Below are positions 11,520 through 22,354 of a DNA stretch of 64,000 bases, in pieces. The DNA is from Plectrocnemia conspersa (taxonomy: Eukaryota > Arthropoda > Insecta > Trichoptera > Polycentropodidae): positions 124,001 through 188,000 of the forward strand of contig VTFK01000004.1 in NCBI GenBank assembly GCA_009617715.1, written 5' to 3'. The position numbers and the translations under genes are program-made. The notes below the pieces were generated by a model, which worked only from the letters and a program-made list of their open reading frames with translations, was not told the DNA's origin and made no database searches. Each line of letters opens with the position of its first letter. Within the stretch, counting starts at the first letter, position 1.

Positions 11520-13680
11520 TAAGTAGTTTTATCGGTCCATCCTACTTATGCGAAAATTCCCAACAATATAACAGAGAAATGACCGCGCCCTTTTTTGATA
11601 GGGATGGCTGGTGAAGTAAAAACAAAATCAGGTGTAGCACACTCGAAATTCTTTATACTATTTGTATATTTTTATCTCCATTCAGAAATATTTTTACCCA
11701 AATAGTCCATGAAATTATTCTTCACTAAACATTAGTGTTAAATATTAGCAATAAGTAAATCTCAATAATTATATTTAAATAAAAAACGTATTTGAAAAAA
11801 AAATGCGGTAAATGTAAACCTTTTCCATTGGAAAAAAAATGCATTTTCTGTTACCAACTAAAAATAAGTTGTACTAGACGATATAATTAAAATAAGTAAT
11901 AATTAATGTGTATATAATGTGTTAATGGGTGTTTTTTTTAAATCCATTTTGATTTATATTTTATTTTTTGAAGGAAATAAATATTATAAATATTTTTTTA
12001 CTGGCAAAACTATATAATTCCACTCTCATTACCAAAATCAAATTATCTAATAGAAAGTCATCTGTGTGATCCGGCTGTTAATCAATAGTTAAAAAAATTG
12101 TTGTAGTGTAAATGTGAAGAGTCTTGTACTTCAAAACTCGCATAGTGATTTTTTTTGTAATCGTTGAAAGATTTTTACTTTATAAGGAATATTATATCTA
12201 GTGTTCATTTTATCTAGCTTTATAACACAGAAACGAAGCTGTAAGTTATCAAAAAAAATTCTAAATGTATTAACTTGTGGCGGACAAATTATACACAGAT
12301 TGTGTCGCTGCAATAGTATTTTATTATAGTTATTATATTTAGTAACATGTTGCTGGCGTACGAGGACCCGCCGTCCGTCGTTATCTTGCCGTGGTCCGTC
12401 AATGAACGTCCCCCAAAAAATATGCCGTGCAAATTATTTGCCCCCCCCCCCCCACCAAAAAAAAAAAAAGTTACTCCATTATTTTAATTCTGTAGAAATG
12501 CTAATATAGAGAAACTCTTAAAAAAAAAAGGGTTCAGTTTACTCTTAAAAAAAAATAGGGTTAAGAAATTTATATTAGAGGTAGATCAATAAGGCAATAT
12601 TTTCCGTAAAAATTGTCTGTAGATAAATTGTGGCACATGTACAACGACTACATATCCAAGGAATTCCTGAAAGTAAAAAAAAAATACATTGTGAACAAAA
12701 TTTTTGCTACTTGCTATTTTTTAACAGTTGCGAAACGTCTATTTGTATTAATTTTTTATTGAAGCAATTTTTTTTTTACTATTCTCTACAGTTTATTTTT
12801 TCCTCTAATCGATGTTATCATTTTTACTTATACATTCTATATTGAGTCGTTCGTTTTTACCAAAGTTCAGTTCTTTATATAGCAATGTTTAAAAATCCTG
12901 CCTATTATATTAGCCTATATGTATTTATTACCGATGATATGTTATTAGATATGAAAAATGTATGTTTTAATAATCCCTCTCAAAAAATTGACAAGTCCAT
13001 ATTTATAGATATTTTTTTAAGAATAACAAGATCCAGAAAATAATTATTGTAAATTTATTAGGCAAGATAAAAAGTATTTTGCAGAATAAATTTATACATA
13101 GTTAAACAGTTATACTTTATTTCAGTTTTTTAACACATCGCGATCCGCTTTTTACGTGTATATTTTAACCAAAAGCAAAATTTTTTCATGCTACTAAAAT
13201 AATTATAAATGTAATTTCCATCCCTTGATAAAAAGTTAAATCTTTATTACGTTCGCACGACATTTTTTCAAGTTGAAGTTACATCATTTTTAACCCTCGC
13301 AAACTCGTGAATTCTCGTGATTGCGTAATTTCACGATCGCGCGAAAACGCGTGAACGGACCATAATGTGTTTATATTTTAATGTTGTTCAATTTCTACAA
13401 ATATGATAATTCTGGTATTGAATTTTTATAATACCAATATAACGGTGTTGGAAATATGTTTCGGCATTGAAAGCCTCGGTACGGATAAGCTACTTATCCT
13501 TCTTTAAAATATGCAAAATGAATATGAAGTCTATGTATGTTCAACTTAATACCGACCTCGGATATCCTTTGTATATTTTTTACTATTATTATTATTATTA
13601 ATATGTACTATCCCTTTCATCATTACCTCTCATATTAAATTCTAGTTGGGCTACCCTCGAAATAAATTTGCTTTGACCAC
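11520..13680. other. AT-rich non-coding stretch
   Basis: No gene is seen. It contains a poly(C) run directly followed by poly(A) at about 12441-12470, a short family A fragment (CAGTTGCGAAACGTC) near 12725, and a block of clustered CG dinucleotides in 13240-13360. Open frames here are short and AT-driven. Confidence 0.55.
12441..12470 (+). repeat. Poly(C)-poly(A) homopolymer junction
   Basis: Fourteen or so consecutive C residues are followed, after CACC-like bases, by about a dozen A residues. Such a junction is prone to replication slippage and assembly error, so the exact lengths may not be reliable. Confidence 0.8.
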
Positions 13681-13725
13681 AGCTGAAAACCTCTGCAATT
13701 TTGTGTCGCGAGTCACACACGTGCG

Positions 13726-13795
13726 ATGCGGCGCGCGGGGGGGGATGCTGCCCTTGGCCCTTTCGAGCCGCCCTTGGAACCGCTAACCTCCGCAG
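13726..13795 (+). CDS. Candidate first coding exon, product unknown
   Basis: An ATG opens 23 codons ending GCA G|GTGACC, a usable though not ideal 5' splice site (phase 1). The peptide begins MRRAGGDAALGPFEPPLEPL. Its codons are GC-rich at third positions, and the frame stays open past the donor to 14238, but there the peptide loses any coding-like bias. The Pro/Gly/Ala/Leu content may simply reflect high G+C. There is no homology I can name and no visible partner exon. Confidence 0.22.
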
Positions 13796-13950
13796 GTGAC
13801 CCGCGTCGCCGAGACCACAGAATCAATTTTTCCGACCATAATAATTTTTCGGGGCGTGTCTCTTATTTTTTTAATATTCCGAATCTTGCACGCTCGGTAC
13901 GAGCCCAAGCAAGACGATGCCCAGATGACCGCTTCCAAAATTCCGCGCAG

Positions 13951-13962
13951 TGCGCATGCGCC
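13951..13962. promoter_or_regulatory. NRF-1 / Erect-wing type site
   Basis: TGCGCATGCGCC contains the palindromic core GCGCATGCGC recognised by NRF-1 in vertebrates and by its insect orthologue Erect wing. It lies inside the GC-rich island at 13.7-14.1 kb. It is a motif match only. Confidence 0.4.
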
Positions 13963-14130
13963 CAGCTCCATTCATGGTCGGGGATGAGAGTCGCGGAGGC
14001 GGAGGCGCCTGTAACGATCTGCCTCCAGCGCCGCCGCGCCACCCCCGCATCTCAAATGTTTCCACAACAAGTGCCTCTTTATTGTTATAACCGACCCTAT
14101 ATCCCCACCACACCGCCACCTTTGAACGTA

Positions 14131-16460
14131 CCAAATATATATATTATATTAATAAAGACCCAGCGATTGTATAGCGTATTGATTGTTACTCGAAGTTGCA
14201 GCATTTTTGACACTTGCGTCACAACAATTGCTAAGTGAGTACAAATATAATGATTTGACGTTACATTAGTAACGTCATCCCCATTAACGAAGTCGGATTA
14301 TTAAGTTTGCCTTTTAATTATTTTTTTAATATCCATCAAAATTAAGTTTTTTATTATAAAATAAATATGTCTGAATGTATGTTTGAGAAAAAGCTAAGCT
14401 TTAGTTGATTTTTATTAATAGCGTTATTTATATCACATATAATTATACTGTGAGAATCAAACCCGATGGTACCTATTATTTATTTAGGACCATAAAAATC
14501 ATCCCATTACAGTTCTTATCGGGTGCTAAAAGGCGTATTTGATTACCGATCTAAATCAAAATAAGCTCTAATTCAACTGCTCGGCGTGTTCGCGAAAAGC
14601 CTTTTTATTTGTAGCTTTAATGAATTCCCTGCAGGTTTATTTTGTTTAATTAGACCGAAACAAATCGAGATCGCTCGAATTACAGTGCCTGGTATGTTCG
14701 CGAAAAGCATTTTTATATGATTTATTTTGTTATGATATTCACCCACTTTGGCACTTCCCTGGATTTACCAATCTATGAATTTTCAAAAATGTTTGGTTTC
14801 TGTGAGGAGAGAATATTCTTAGGGGGTATTAAGCAATAATGATTTGATCACCATAAATTGTTGTTATACGTGAGTCTTTTGCACGTGTCTGAATAAATAA
14901 AATGTTTAGTGTTTTGGCGTGACAATGATATTGCTACGTTCAGCTACTCTAGGTGTATATTACGTTAGGACGCCCAGATTGTGTATTGTTTCCAAAAGGG
15001 TTAACAGATGTGTCTTAAGAATCACGTTTTACCTTCTTGCTTATGCTGATTTCTGCTCGATGAATTATGCAAGACTCCATACGTTATTATTAATTATAAG
15101 TGAATATGAAACCTTATGAGGATTTAAATGTTTATTTGGAAGTTAAATGCAAGTTTTTTCACTATTCAAAGGATTAGGACTAAATAATTATCTGTAATTA
15201 GTAGAGGATTAAATATTTAAGATCATTTTAATTTATTTTGGAATTATCTAACTTTATTTTTTTAGAGGATTATGAAAATAAAAATTGCTCGGCGAGTTTT
15301 AGCTGCGAGCTTTAGAGTGGTATAGAAAGTCGCGATCGCGTCCCTTATTCTTACCAGGACAGGACGCTTTCCTTGTATGAACCATCAAGCTTTTTAACGA
15401 GCTTGTCAAACACAATAATGTTTTTGGCGATATCTATGAAGAAATAGAAAAATGTGTGTGCGATGGTGCTTATCTATTTAAGAGGGGCACCATAATTAGT
15501 TGGTTCTGTTCCTGAGGATTTTTTCAATCCCAAAAGTCTGTATTAAAAATTCGTAGTAGTGCTTTGTGACTTTTTACTGGGAAGGACCACTAAAAATAAG
15601 AAGCTTAAAAAAGGCCACCTTGGACATTTTTATATTTTTTCGTCCCTGGAAAATTTCTTGGAATATCCCAGGAAGGACATGTATTGTTATATTTTAGAGT
15701 TGATTTTTATTTTTTTTTATTTTTATAATTCCGCATGAGTAAGAAATAACTCATTTTACGATTACAATTTAGTACATTAAAAATATAAATATAATACGTA
15801 TATATTTAAAAAAAATTAATGAGTACACCTAAAATATTTATTATTAATATTAAAATAACATATAAGAAAAAAAAAAAGTATTATAAAATAATAAAATAAC
15901 AATTATGTAACTATATGTTATAGATATATATTATTTACTGATTTAATTTAATTTTATTAAAATTGCATGAATTCATTAAATATATATTTTTTAATTTCTT
16001 TGCAATTATTCCTAGTACAATATAATTGTAAGAATTTGTGCCAAGCTTCACAGAAAATACTTGAGGTATTTGTAAATCATCAGCAGATTTAATTTCATAA
16101 GTATGTAGCTGTTTTCTGAATTAAAATTTATTATTTATAATCAATTTTCTCTCTAGAATTTTCTTGTTACTATTTTTAGTTATTATTTTGGTAAAATTAT
16201 TATAGGCAAAATTTTAGTTTTCATCTATATTTATGTACATATGTCTTTCGTATAAATTTACTTGTAAATCCCCAAACGCAAGACATACATATATGTTAGA
16301 TCTGCATAATAAATGTTTAATCTAGTTTTATACGATAATATATTTTGAAACCTGTATAAAATTTTTGACATAGGATTTTTTTATGTTATTTAACCATCAC
16401 TTTTTATAATTAAAGAATTATTTTCTGTGATTGTTATATCAAAATGATTATTAAATATCA
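14131..16460. other. AT-rich non-coding stretch with two small repeats
   Basis: TGTTCGCGAAAAGC followed by TTTTTAT occurs twice, at about 14588 and 14695, in the same orientation. The block AGTCGCGAT(C/T)GCGTCCCT near 15325 recurs at about 20437. No gene, splice pattern or promoter is supported. A 66-codon frame at 14919-15119 lacks recognisable features. Confidence 0.55.
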
Positions 16461-16469
16461 TATACTTAT

Positions 16470-16810
16470 AATTTGTTTAATCTCACCCATCCACTTATAT
16501 AGATCAAATCATTCTAAATGTTTCTTTGCATATTTATCTAGGTTTTAGAGTTATATGTTAACACTGTATCATCATCATACAGTTCAATCCTTCTTGTCTG
16601 TTTTCATAGGGTTAAATCATTTATGAAGGTCTCAAAATAGAACCCTGTGGAATTTCACACTTCACCATCTCACATTCGCTTTATGTACCATTTATTATAA
16701 CTACTTGTAAAATTAATAATTTTAAATAAAGTTTGTTTGTATAAATGCTATTATGACGCATTGGTGAAATCTTTCAAATCAATTGTAATGAACAAAAACA
16801 ACAAATCTGA
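16470..16810 (-). pseudogene. Jockey-like LINE reverse transcriptase remnant
   Basis: On the minus strand the sequence encodes, in order, blocks matching the palm of non-LTR reverse transcriptases. These are a motif A-like ITIDLK (about 16770-16795), PQGSILRP (about 16627-16651, motif B region, usually GxPQGSxLGP), INDLT, and LYDDDTVLTYN (about 16550-16582), which corresponds to the catalytic YADD box with Ala changed to Asp. A stretch reading INMQRN then NDLIYISGW follows, as expected downstream of motif C. Frameshifts and stops separate the blocks, and several residues between PQGS and INDL are deleted, so the copy is dead. In life the enzyme copies LINE RNA into DNA at the target site. The surroundings are AT-rich with no preserved ORF1 or 3' tail. 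The clade assignment (jockey/CR1-like) is an inference. Confidence 0.8.
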
Positions 16811-17010
16811 CTAAAAATAACAACTTTAAAATGAAAAAATATAGATTAATTTCAGGACTATGTACTCAATGAAGTTACTATTTTATGATACCATTTTGCA
16901 TTACCCATTTATAAAAAAAATATTTTTTTATTCCATATAATGTGTAAAAAAATAATGTACTTATATTATTAATTATTTGTACATTTCCTACAGTGTTTGA
17001 ATCATGTTAA

Positions 17011-17320
17011 GGACGGAATAGCGTAGTCCGCAACGTCTCAGACTATTAACTCTGAGGTTGCGGGTTCGAGCCCTAGCAGCGGCACTCGAATTTTTACTTA
17101 TAAAAAATGAAAAAAATGCGCTATTAAAAAAACCGGACCCAGCTGCAGTGACATCTATTAATTATATTGTATAGCACATAATAATTTATAATTAATAATA
17201 TATATGTCACTAGTGGTTAATACTTACTTGTAGTTATTCATTATGTCTTATTGACTTACTCAGATTTGCCCGTTGTAACGCATTAGGCTTACGCCTGCCA
17301 GGTTACAACGGAACATTTAA
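17011..17320 (+). mobile_element. tRNA-derived SINE, fullest copy
   Basis: The head carries an RNA polymerase III A box (TAGCGTAGTCCG, 17020-17030 region) and B box (GGTTCGAGCCC, near 17062). The body contains CCGGACCCAGCTGCAG and TACTTACTTGTAGTTATTCA, and the 3' part forms a hairpin at 17270-17311. The same head and body recur at 25262 and, shortened, at 44792. SINEs are transcribed by Pol III and moved by a partner LINE's enzyme; the partner may be one of the LINEs whose remains are in this window, but no shared 3' tail was seen. Confidence 0.85.
17270..17311. repeat. 3' hairpin of the SINE
   Basis: The arms CCGTTGTAAC and GTTACAACGG are exact reverse complements around a 22-base loop. The copy at 25262 keeps CTGTAACGCATTGGGC but has lost the right arm. 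Confidence 0.8.
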
Positions 17321-17394
17321 TAAAAATAAATATATATTACTATAGTTGATGTTCTCATAGCATTGTCTGCATCTCGTAGAATCCAGTTGATGTT

Positions 17395-17525
17395 AAACTC
17401 TGTAACTGGGTTGACGTGAAGTGGGAAGCGGCTGCTTCCACGGTGCTTGGCGTAGCTCCGCTTGGTGTTCGGGTGAAAATTAAGATGTCTCAAGTCGGAA
17501 GTATCTAGTGGAAGTTTCTGTATTT
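17395..17525 (+). repeat. Dispersed repeat, copy 1 (with 60110-60220)
   Basis: Shared blocks with 60110-60220 are GCGGCTGCTTC/GTGGCTGCTTC, CAGCGTAG- or GGCGTAG(C/T)TCCGCTT, and AAGTCGGAAG. The family looks like a short element with a GC-richer core. Its class is unknown. Confidence 0.5.
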
Positions 17526-20500
17526 TATATGTTACGTGTAGTATGTATTATATTTTTGTGATGCATTAGTCATGATGGTTTCATTTTAATTCGATAAATG
17601 AATATATGATTTTTAAGATATAGGAGGTGCTTTTGCTATACCCAATTTTAATGTTTGTGCTAATGCGACGATTGTTTGTTAACTTTTTCATAATTTGAAC
17701 AGATACACTCCGGGTCGAACCTTCACTTGCTTTATAATACTAGAAGCTGTGGCATCCAGTATTCTTTCAGTAGTTGCATAAGACCCAAGAGATTCGGTCA
17801 TTAACAACTACGATCCCTATCTAGTCGCTTCTGTTATACTGCGCGGACTGAGGCTAGTTCTTTTATATAGACTGTTGTGAGTGACAGTCAGTCAGGCAAA
17901 ACGGCATAAAAATTATTGACGATAATCAGCATCACTAATCAATTAAAAAATACGAATAAAAGAGCGGGAGTTAGTGGTCAATTACATTTAAGGTACCCAA
18001 GAATCATTCATGATAATAATAATATTTTGATTTGTATTTGTAAAGACACTAGTCCGTGTTTATGGTACATTTCATATACATACATTTATCTAATGCATAC
18101 TTCGATTATCACGTACGTCGGCGTGATGAATACACTTGTTTGGCAAGTCGCAAATTACAATTTATTTGAAGTTTTTTCACGATAAAGCGGTTGACAAATA
18201 TAAAATGAAGTTAAATTTTTACAATATAGTAAAAATTAATTTCGAAGGAAAATCGAAACATGTATTTAAAAAAAAATATTAATATAATATTCAAAACCAA
18301 CGTGTAATTGTACTTATATTGTCTATATGGCAAAACTTTTTTATATTATATTAACTTGAAGCTTTTGAGCAATCGCAAGGTCCTAAGGGGAAAAGAGTCG
18401 AAAATATTTAAAATAAGGGTCACTTAATGTACATTATATATACGCTTATAAAGTATATCCATGCAATGGAGTATATCCAGGTTTTGCAGACCTAATGCGC
18501 TATGAATAAGTCTCATGCGATTTTTTATCGAGTAAACCCTTCGAAGACCAATGTCACCGTTGTGCAAATTAATCGTGTAATATTCTAACCCGCGCACCGT
18601 TACGCAATCCGTTCCGATCCGGACGTAAAAATGTTCTCGTGTTCGAAAAAATTATGCGATGAGCGGAAAAAGCGCGTTATTTTAATATTGATGGACGCGA
18701 TGTTGCCACTGCTTGCTTTTATTATACATGTATAAATGCGAGCGAAATGAATATTTTATGTTAGTTCGTTTTGGGGGTGTATTTTTTATGAGCGATATGA
18801 ATCCTTGATGCTTAACGGCGATGTAAGCAACTTATTTCGGCCCTTGACCTGTTATGTATTGTGTTAAAAATGTATATGGCTCTCTTGTAAATGGAATGAA
18901 AAGCTTTATCGCGATGTACGTAAGCGTTTCCTTCAAAATATGTATTAACATGGCCGTCGCTATATGAAAGAAAGAGAGAGAAATAAATTAAGGGTCTTCT
19001 CCTTCAACATCAAACGCTCGGAATATTTTTTTTAATATCTAAATAAATATCTATATGATTTTTATTTGCTCAATAAATTTATTTATATGATTGTAAGATA
19101 TAAGCGCACGTGACAATCAGAGATTTAGACGGATTAGGGCTACTTACAAATGTACTTTTAAAATGGATCCAAACAAAAAACAGTGGGTGCTTATACAAAT
19201 TATTACTTATACTTAATTGTTCAAATAAAAATAATTTTGGGGTACAGATGTACCCCGCTTAGAGATGGCAAGGCATTTGCTATCAAATAAACTGCAACAC
19301 TAAACTGACTTGAATATGATTTTTTGTATCGATAGAGTACATAAAAGTCTTAAATTTATCATAATAATTCAATTAAAATTAAAAAGAGCAATATTTCAGA
19401 AAACTGTAACCAATTAAATCGAACGTGAATATCGAGTTAACTTGTCTTTGTATTAAAAATCTTGTACGTTTCACTTAAAACCATTCATATTCCAAACACG
19501 TTTTTATGTAAGCATTACCAAAAATAATTTCAACCCTCTTTCATTCGAGCGGTTAATACCGAATTTTATCGCCCGCGATTAATTGATTTAAAATTAGGCA
19601 GTTTGTATTAAGAAAAAGCAATTAAGGGGTAATTTACTTCGCTTGAATTACTCACAATATTTATAATCCAAAATATACTTATTATACAAGCGAATAAAAT
19701 TTAAATGTATTTTAAAAACGTGGATGTATTATAATTTTGCTCCATACAATTAGAAACGCCTATAACCGTCAGTTAATGCAAACAAATAGTCACCTTAATT
19801 GTAATGAACCTGTGTAATGAACACGCACAATATAACTGAATTTTCATTCTTGATTCGCCAAAAACAAATCTATCTTGATTGCTTCTAAGCGTTTGAGCAA
19901 AGGGCAAAGTTACACTATCAGTCAAAGTTAACGTAGTTTCGATAATTAATTATTCTGCGAGGTTAGTGTGATTGAGATAAGTCTGGAATTAATTTAAAAT
20001 AATAATATGTATATTTAATGTTCCAATTAGAATTTGATGATATATAATACATAACAATCAATAAACTAATTTAATTGAAAGAGACCGTAGGCGTCTAATC
20101 AAAGCATTGATATATATTATTAGTAACATTTAAAGCGTGTATGGCAAATAACCCTTGCTTAAACTGTGTTTAAAGCAACACCAGAAATGTCAACGATCGT
20201 GGTAGTCTCAGTCAAAACTTTGTAACAAACAAAACATACGAGCATCACAGCCGATATACATGAGATTATTAGACATATGCCTTCAACTTTAAACTTCTGG
20301 TTTGTATGTCATGTACTGTCGCACGTTTTCGTAAATGAGACATATATCCCTAAAAGTTTGCTCGCTCGCGTCACGTGGCGTGTATTTGATGTTCGATTAG
20401 ACGTGTCAATGCTATGCGATTTTTATCTTGAGGGAGTCGCGATTGCGTCCCTAATTCTTGACCGTTGTGACCCGAACAAAAGCGCTCGAAATCGCTCCCG

Positions 20501-20779
20501 TTACATAATGACTATCAAATTTCTCAACAAGGATGGTTACGACTATAACTAAGTAAAGCTGTGTCACATTAATGTAATTTCCTTATAGTTAAGATGTAAG
20601 TGTTTTAACCAAAAACACTTCAGTGAGATTGAGATTTAGTATGCAAATTAGCAAGGTGCTCTATTGTCGGCAATCTCAGCTATGCGAAGTACACGTGTTG
20701 TATAAATGATTTAGAGAAAAATTATCAGATGTATTATATCTTCAAGAATATGATGATTCCGCTTAATCAAGACACATTA
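17526..20779. other. Mostly AT-rich non-coding stretch
   Basis: No gene is supported. A possible core promoter lies at 17864-17895 and is listed separately. A 16-base hairpin with arms GGGGTACA and TGTACCCC sits at 19239-19256. A unique, slightly GC-richer block runs from 18540 to 18720. The 91-codon frame at 20277-20552 includes the short repeat block shared with 15325 and shows no domain. Confidence 0.5.
17864..17895 (+). promoter_or_regulatory. Possible TATA-Initiator core promoter
   Basis: TATATAG at 17864 is followed by two overlapping arthropod-type Initiator matches, TCAGTC with its A at 17890 and TCAGGC with its A at 17894. TATA to start distances are 26 and 30 bases, the second being the usual value. 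AT-rich DNA gives TATA boxes often, and no open frame of interest follows except an 89-codon one at 17916, so this is weak. Confidence 0.2.
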
Positions 20780-20789
20780 GGCCTCAATT

Positions 20790-20830
20790 TTTTGTCCCAA
20801 ATAAGCGGCTGGCTCTAATAAGCGAAGTTT
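20790..20830 (-). mobile_element. Pogo-like terminal fragment, copy 1
   Basis: On the minus strand it reads CTTCGCTTATTAGAGCC then GCCGCTTATTTGGGAC. It pairs with 22290-22345. The assignment to pogo/Tigger elements rests on the resemblance of CGCTTATTTGGAC to their ends and is uncertain. Confidence 0.3.
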
Positions 20831-21819
20831 AACATAAAATTAAAAAATAATATTATTTTTTCACTTTGTTAAATTATTGAAAAAATATTCAATTACAGAA
20901 AAATAATAATATTTTAAGTTTAAAATAGTATTACAGTGGAAAACATCAGTTCGTTACATCGGTAAAGAAGCTTTTCCGCCGACACTTATTTTCGGTGTTA
21001 CCCGCGTAGCTCCAGGGTAGCCAATTATATTAGTCCCCCACAGTACTCCCCTACTAGCAATTTACTACTGTGAAATTTTACTAAACCAAGAACTTGCTAT
21101 TCACCTCTAGCTCTTGTGGCTTAGAACAGTACCCCCTCAATAATAAAGAAAACATATATAATATATGTATCTTGAGTTCAACATTTCTTTAAATATTTTT
21201 GGCAAATTTATAAAAAAATAATGTTTCTAGTAAAAAATATAAATTTGAATATATTTAATATAATACGCTATTATTATGTAACCATTTTCAAATACTTTAA
21301 ATAATAGTATAATCATGTTTTTTTTTTTTGCCAAAAACACGAAATGTAGATATAATTAAATATTGGAAAAATTATTTCGACACTCCCTATGTGTGTAAAT
21401 GGACGAATGGATTTGTGAAAGTTAATTAGCTGCTATTTCCACTTCGCTACTTTTGTTCGTTCATATTTATGTTACAACTTCTCCCTTGTGTATTTTTTAT
21501 TGCTTATATTAGATCAGAGTAGCGTTCATATTAAGACTTTTTATAACAATATTACGACTTACAATAAGTGAAAATCGAATGAAGCATATCTAAACCGAAT
21601 TTTGACCAATAGGAGAGCGCAAAAAACAATTATCCCTTCTCAGAAGTCAAAAATCCACGTCAAAAGCAATATTCTCATATCAAAGCTAATAGTAATATCG
21701 GCGAGAATAGCTATTATATTTTTTAAGCATAAAGTATCAAACATCCCATAAGAAATGAGTTGGCTCAGTTTGTATTTTGCACTTGATGTAACGAAAGTTC
21801 TAAAATTAGAATATTCTCA

Positions 21820-21985
21820 TTAGGTTAGGTTATGTTAGGTTAGGTTAGTTTCTTAGATATTTTAGAGCAGCATTTAATTGAACTAGCGCATATCAGGTAA
21901 ATTTTTTCTGGTAAAAATATATATCTACCGGTGAAAATGTATTCCGATATAATTTCACTGAAATGACATATTTTAAAAATTATTT
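21820..21985 (-). repeat. Family A dispersed repeat, copy 3, with TTAGG-like tract
   Basis: On the minus strand the order of blocks equals copy 2 at 1726-1960: CAGTGAAATTATATC, TTTTCACCGGTAGATATATA, TTTTTACCAGA, AATGCTGCTCTAAAATATCT, AAGAAAC. It ends in repeats of CTAAC at the place where other copies have CAAACCTAAC. The TTAGGTTAGG tract at 21822-21850 is therefore a part of the element and not telomeric DNA. Confidence 0.75.
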
Positions 21986-22289
21986 TCGGTATAGGTTCAA
22001 GACTGTTTTTTTAATATTTTCTTTGGGAGATAATCTATAAATTTCTAGTTTAGATTTAGGAACGTCGTTTTTTAATATTCAGATTTCATTAAGATTACTG
22101 TTTGATGCTTTGAATTAATGACAGTTTTAATTTTTATTTTAACATGCTAAAAAAAATCAAGTCAAAAAACAATTGAAACTTGTAAAACCTCTTCATTAAT
22201 TAAATTTTCTGTCCTAATAAAACTGAATGGTGTCCCAGATAACTGAAGTAATTATTAATTTCCTGATTTGGATTCTGTTCCTTGGTATT

Positions 22290-22345
22290 TTCCCCAAATA
22301 ACCGGCTGTCCTGATATACCAGTTGTCCAAATAAGCGAAATCGTC
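22290..22345 (-). mobile_element. Pogo-like terminal fragment, copy 2
   Basis: On the minus strand it reads CGCTTATTTGGACAACTGG and then CAGGACAGCCGGTTATTTGG. The same two-part pattern occurs at 20790-20830. Confidence 0.3.
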
Positions 22346-22354
22346 TGTATTTGA

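Larger units (their letters stand above)
13690..14130. promoter_or_regulatory. GC-rich, CpG-containing island, candidate promoter or first exon
   Basis: This is one of the most GC-rich blocks of the window. It contains CACACACGTG near its left edge, runs of GCGCGC, and a perfect NRF-1/Erect-wing type motif at 13951-13962. An ATG at 13726 opens a frame that reaches a GTGACC donor-like site at 13796. NRF-1 sites of this form are typically found near animal transcription start sites, so promoter function is an inference from motif and composition. No TATA box is evident. Confidence 0.35.
20780..22349. other. AT-rich stretch with pogo-like and family A repeats
   Basis: The block CCCAAATAAGCGGCTGGCTC at about 20794 followed by TAATAAGCGAAG resembles CCCAAATAACCGGCTGTCCT at about 22291 followed by CAAATAAGCGAAATCG, in the same orientation. 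Read on the minus strand these resemble ends of pogo/Tigger-type DNA transposons, which is a tentative comparison. Family A copy 3 lies at 21820-21985. No gene is supported. Confidence 0.45.

Noticed and set aside
17011..17085. tRNA gene
   Set aside because: A and B boxes are present, but no cloverleaf with a proper acceptor stem is evident and the same head recurs with a common non-tRNA body, so it is a SINE.
20277..20552. 91-codon open frame
   Set aside because: It contains a short repeat block also found near 15325 in another context and shows no domain.
21822..21850. Telomeric TTAGG array
   Set aside because: The tract is short, degenerate and located at the end of a dispersed repeat found elsewhere in the window.
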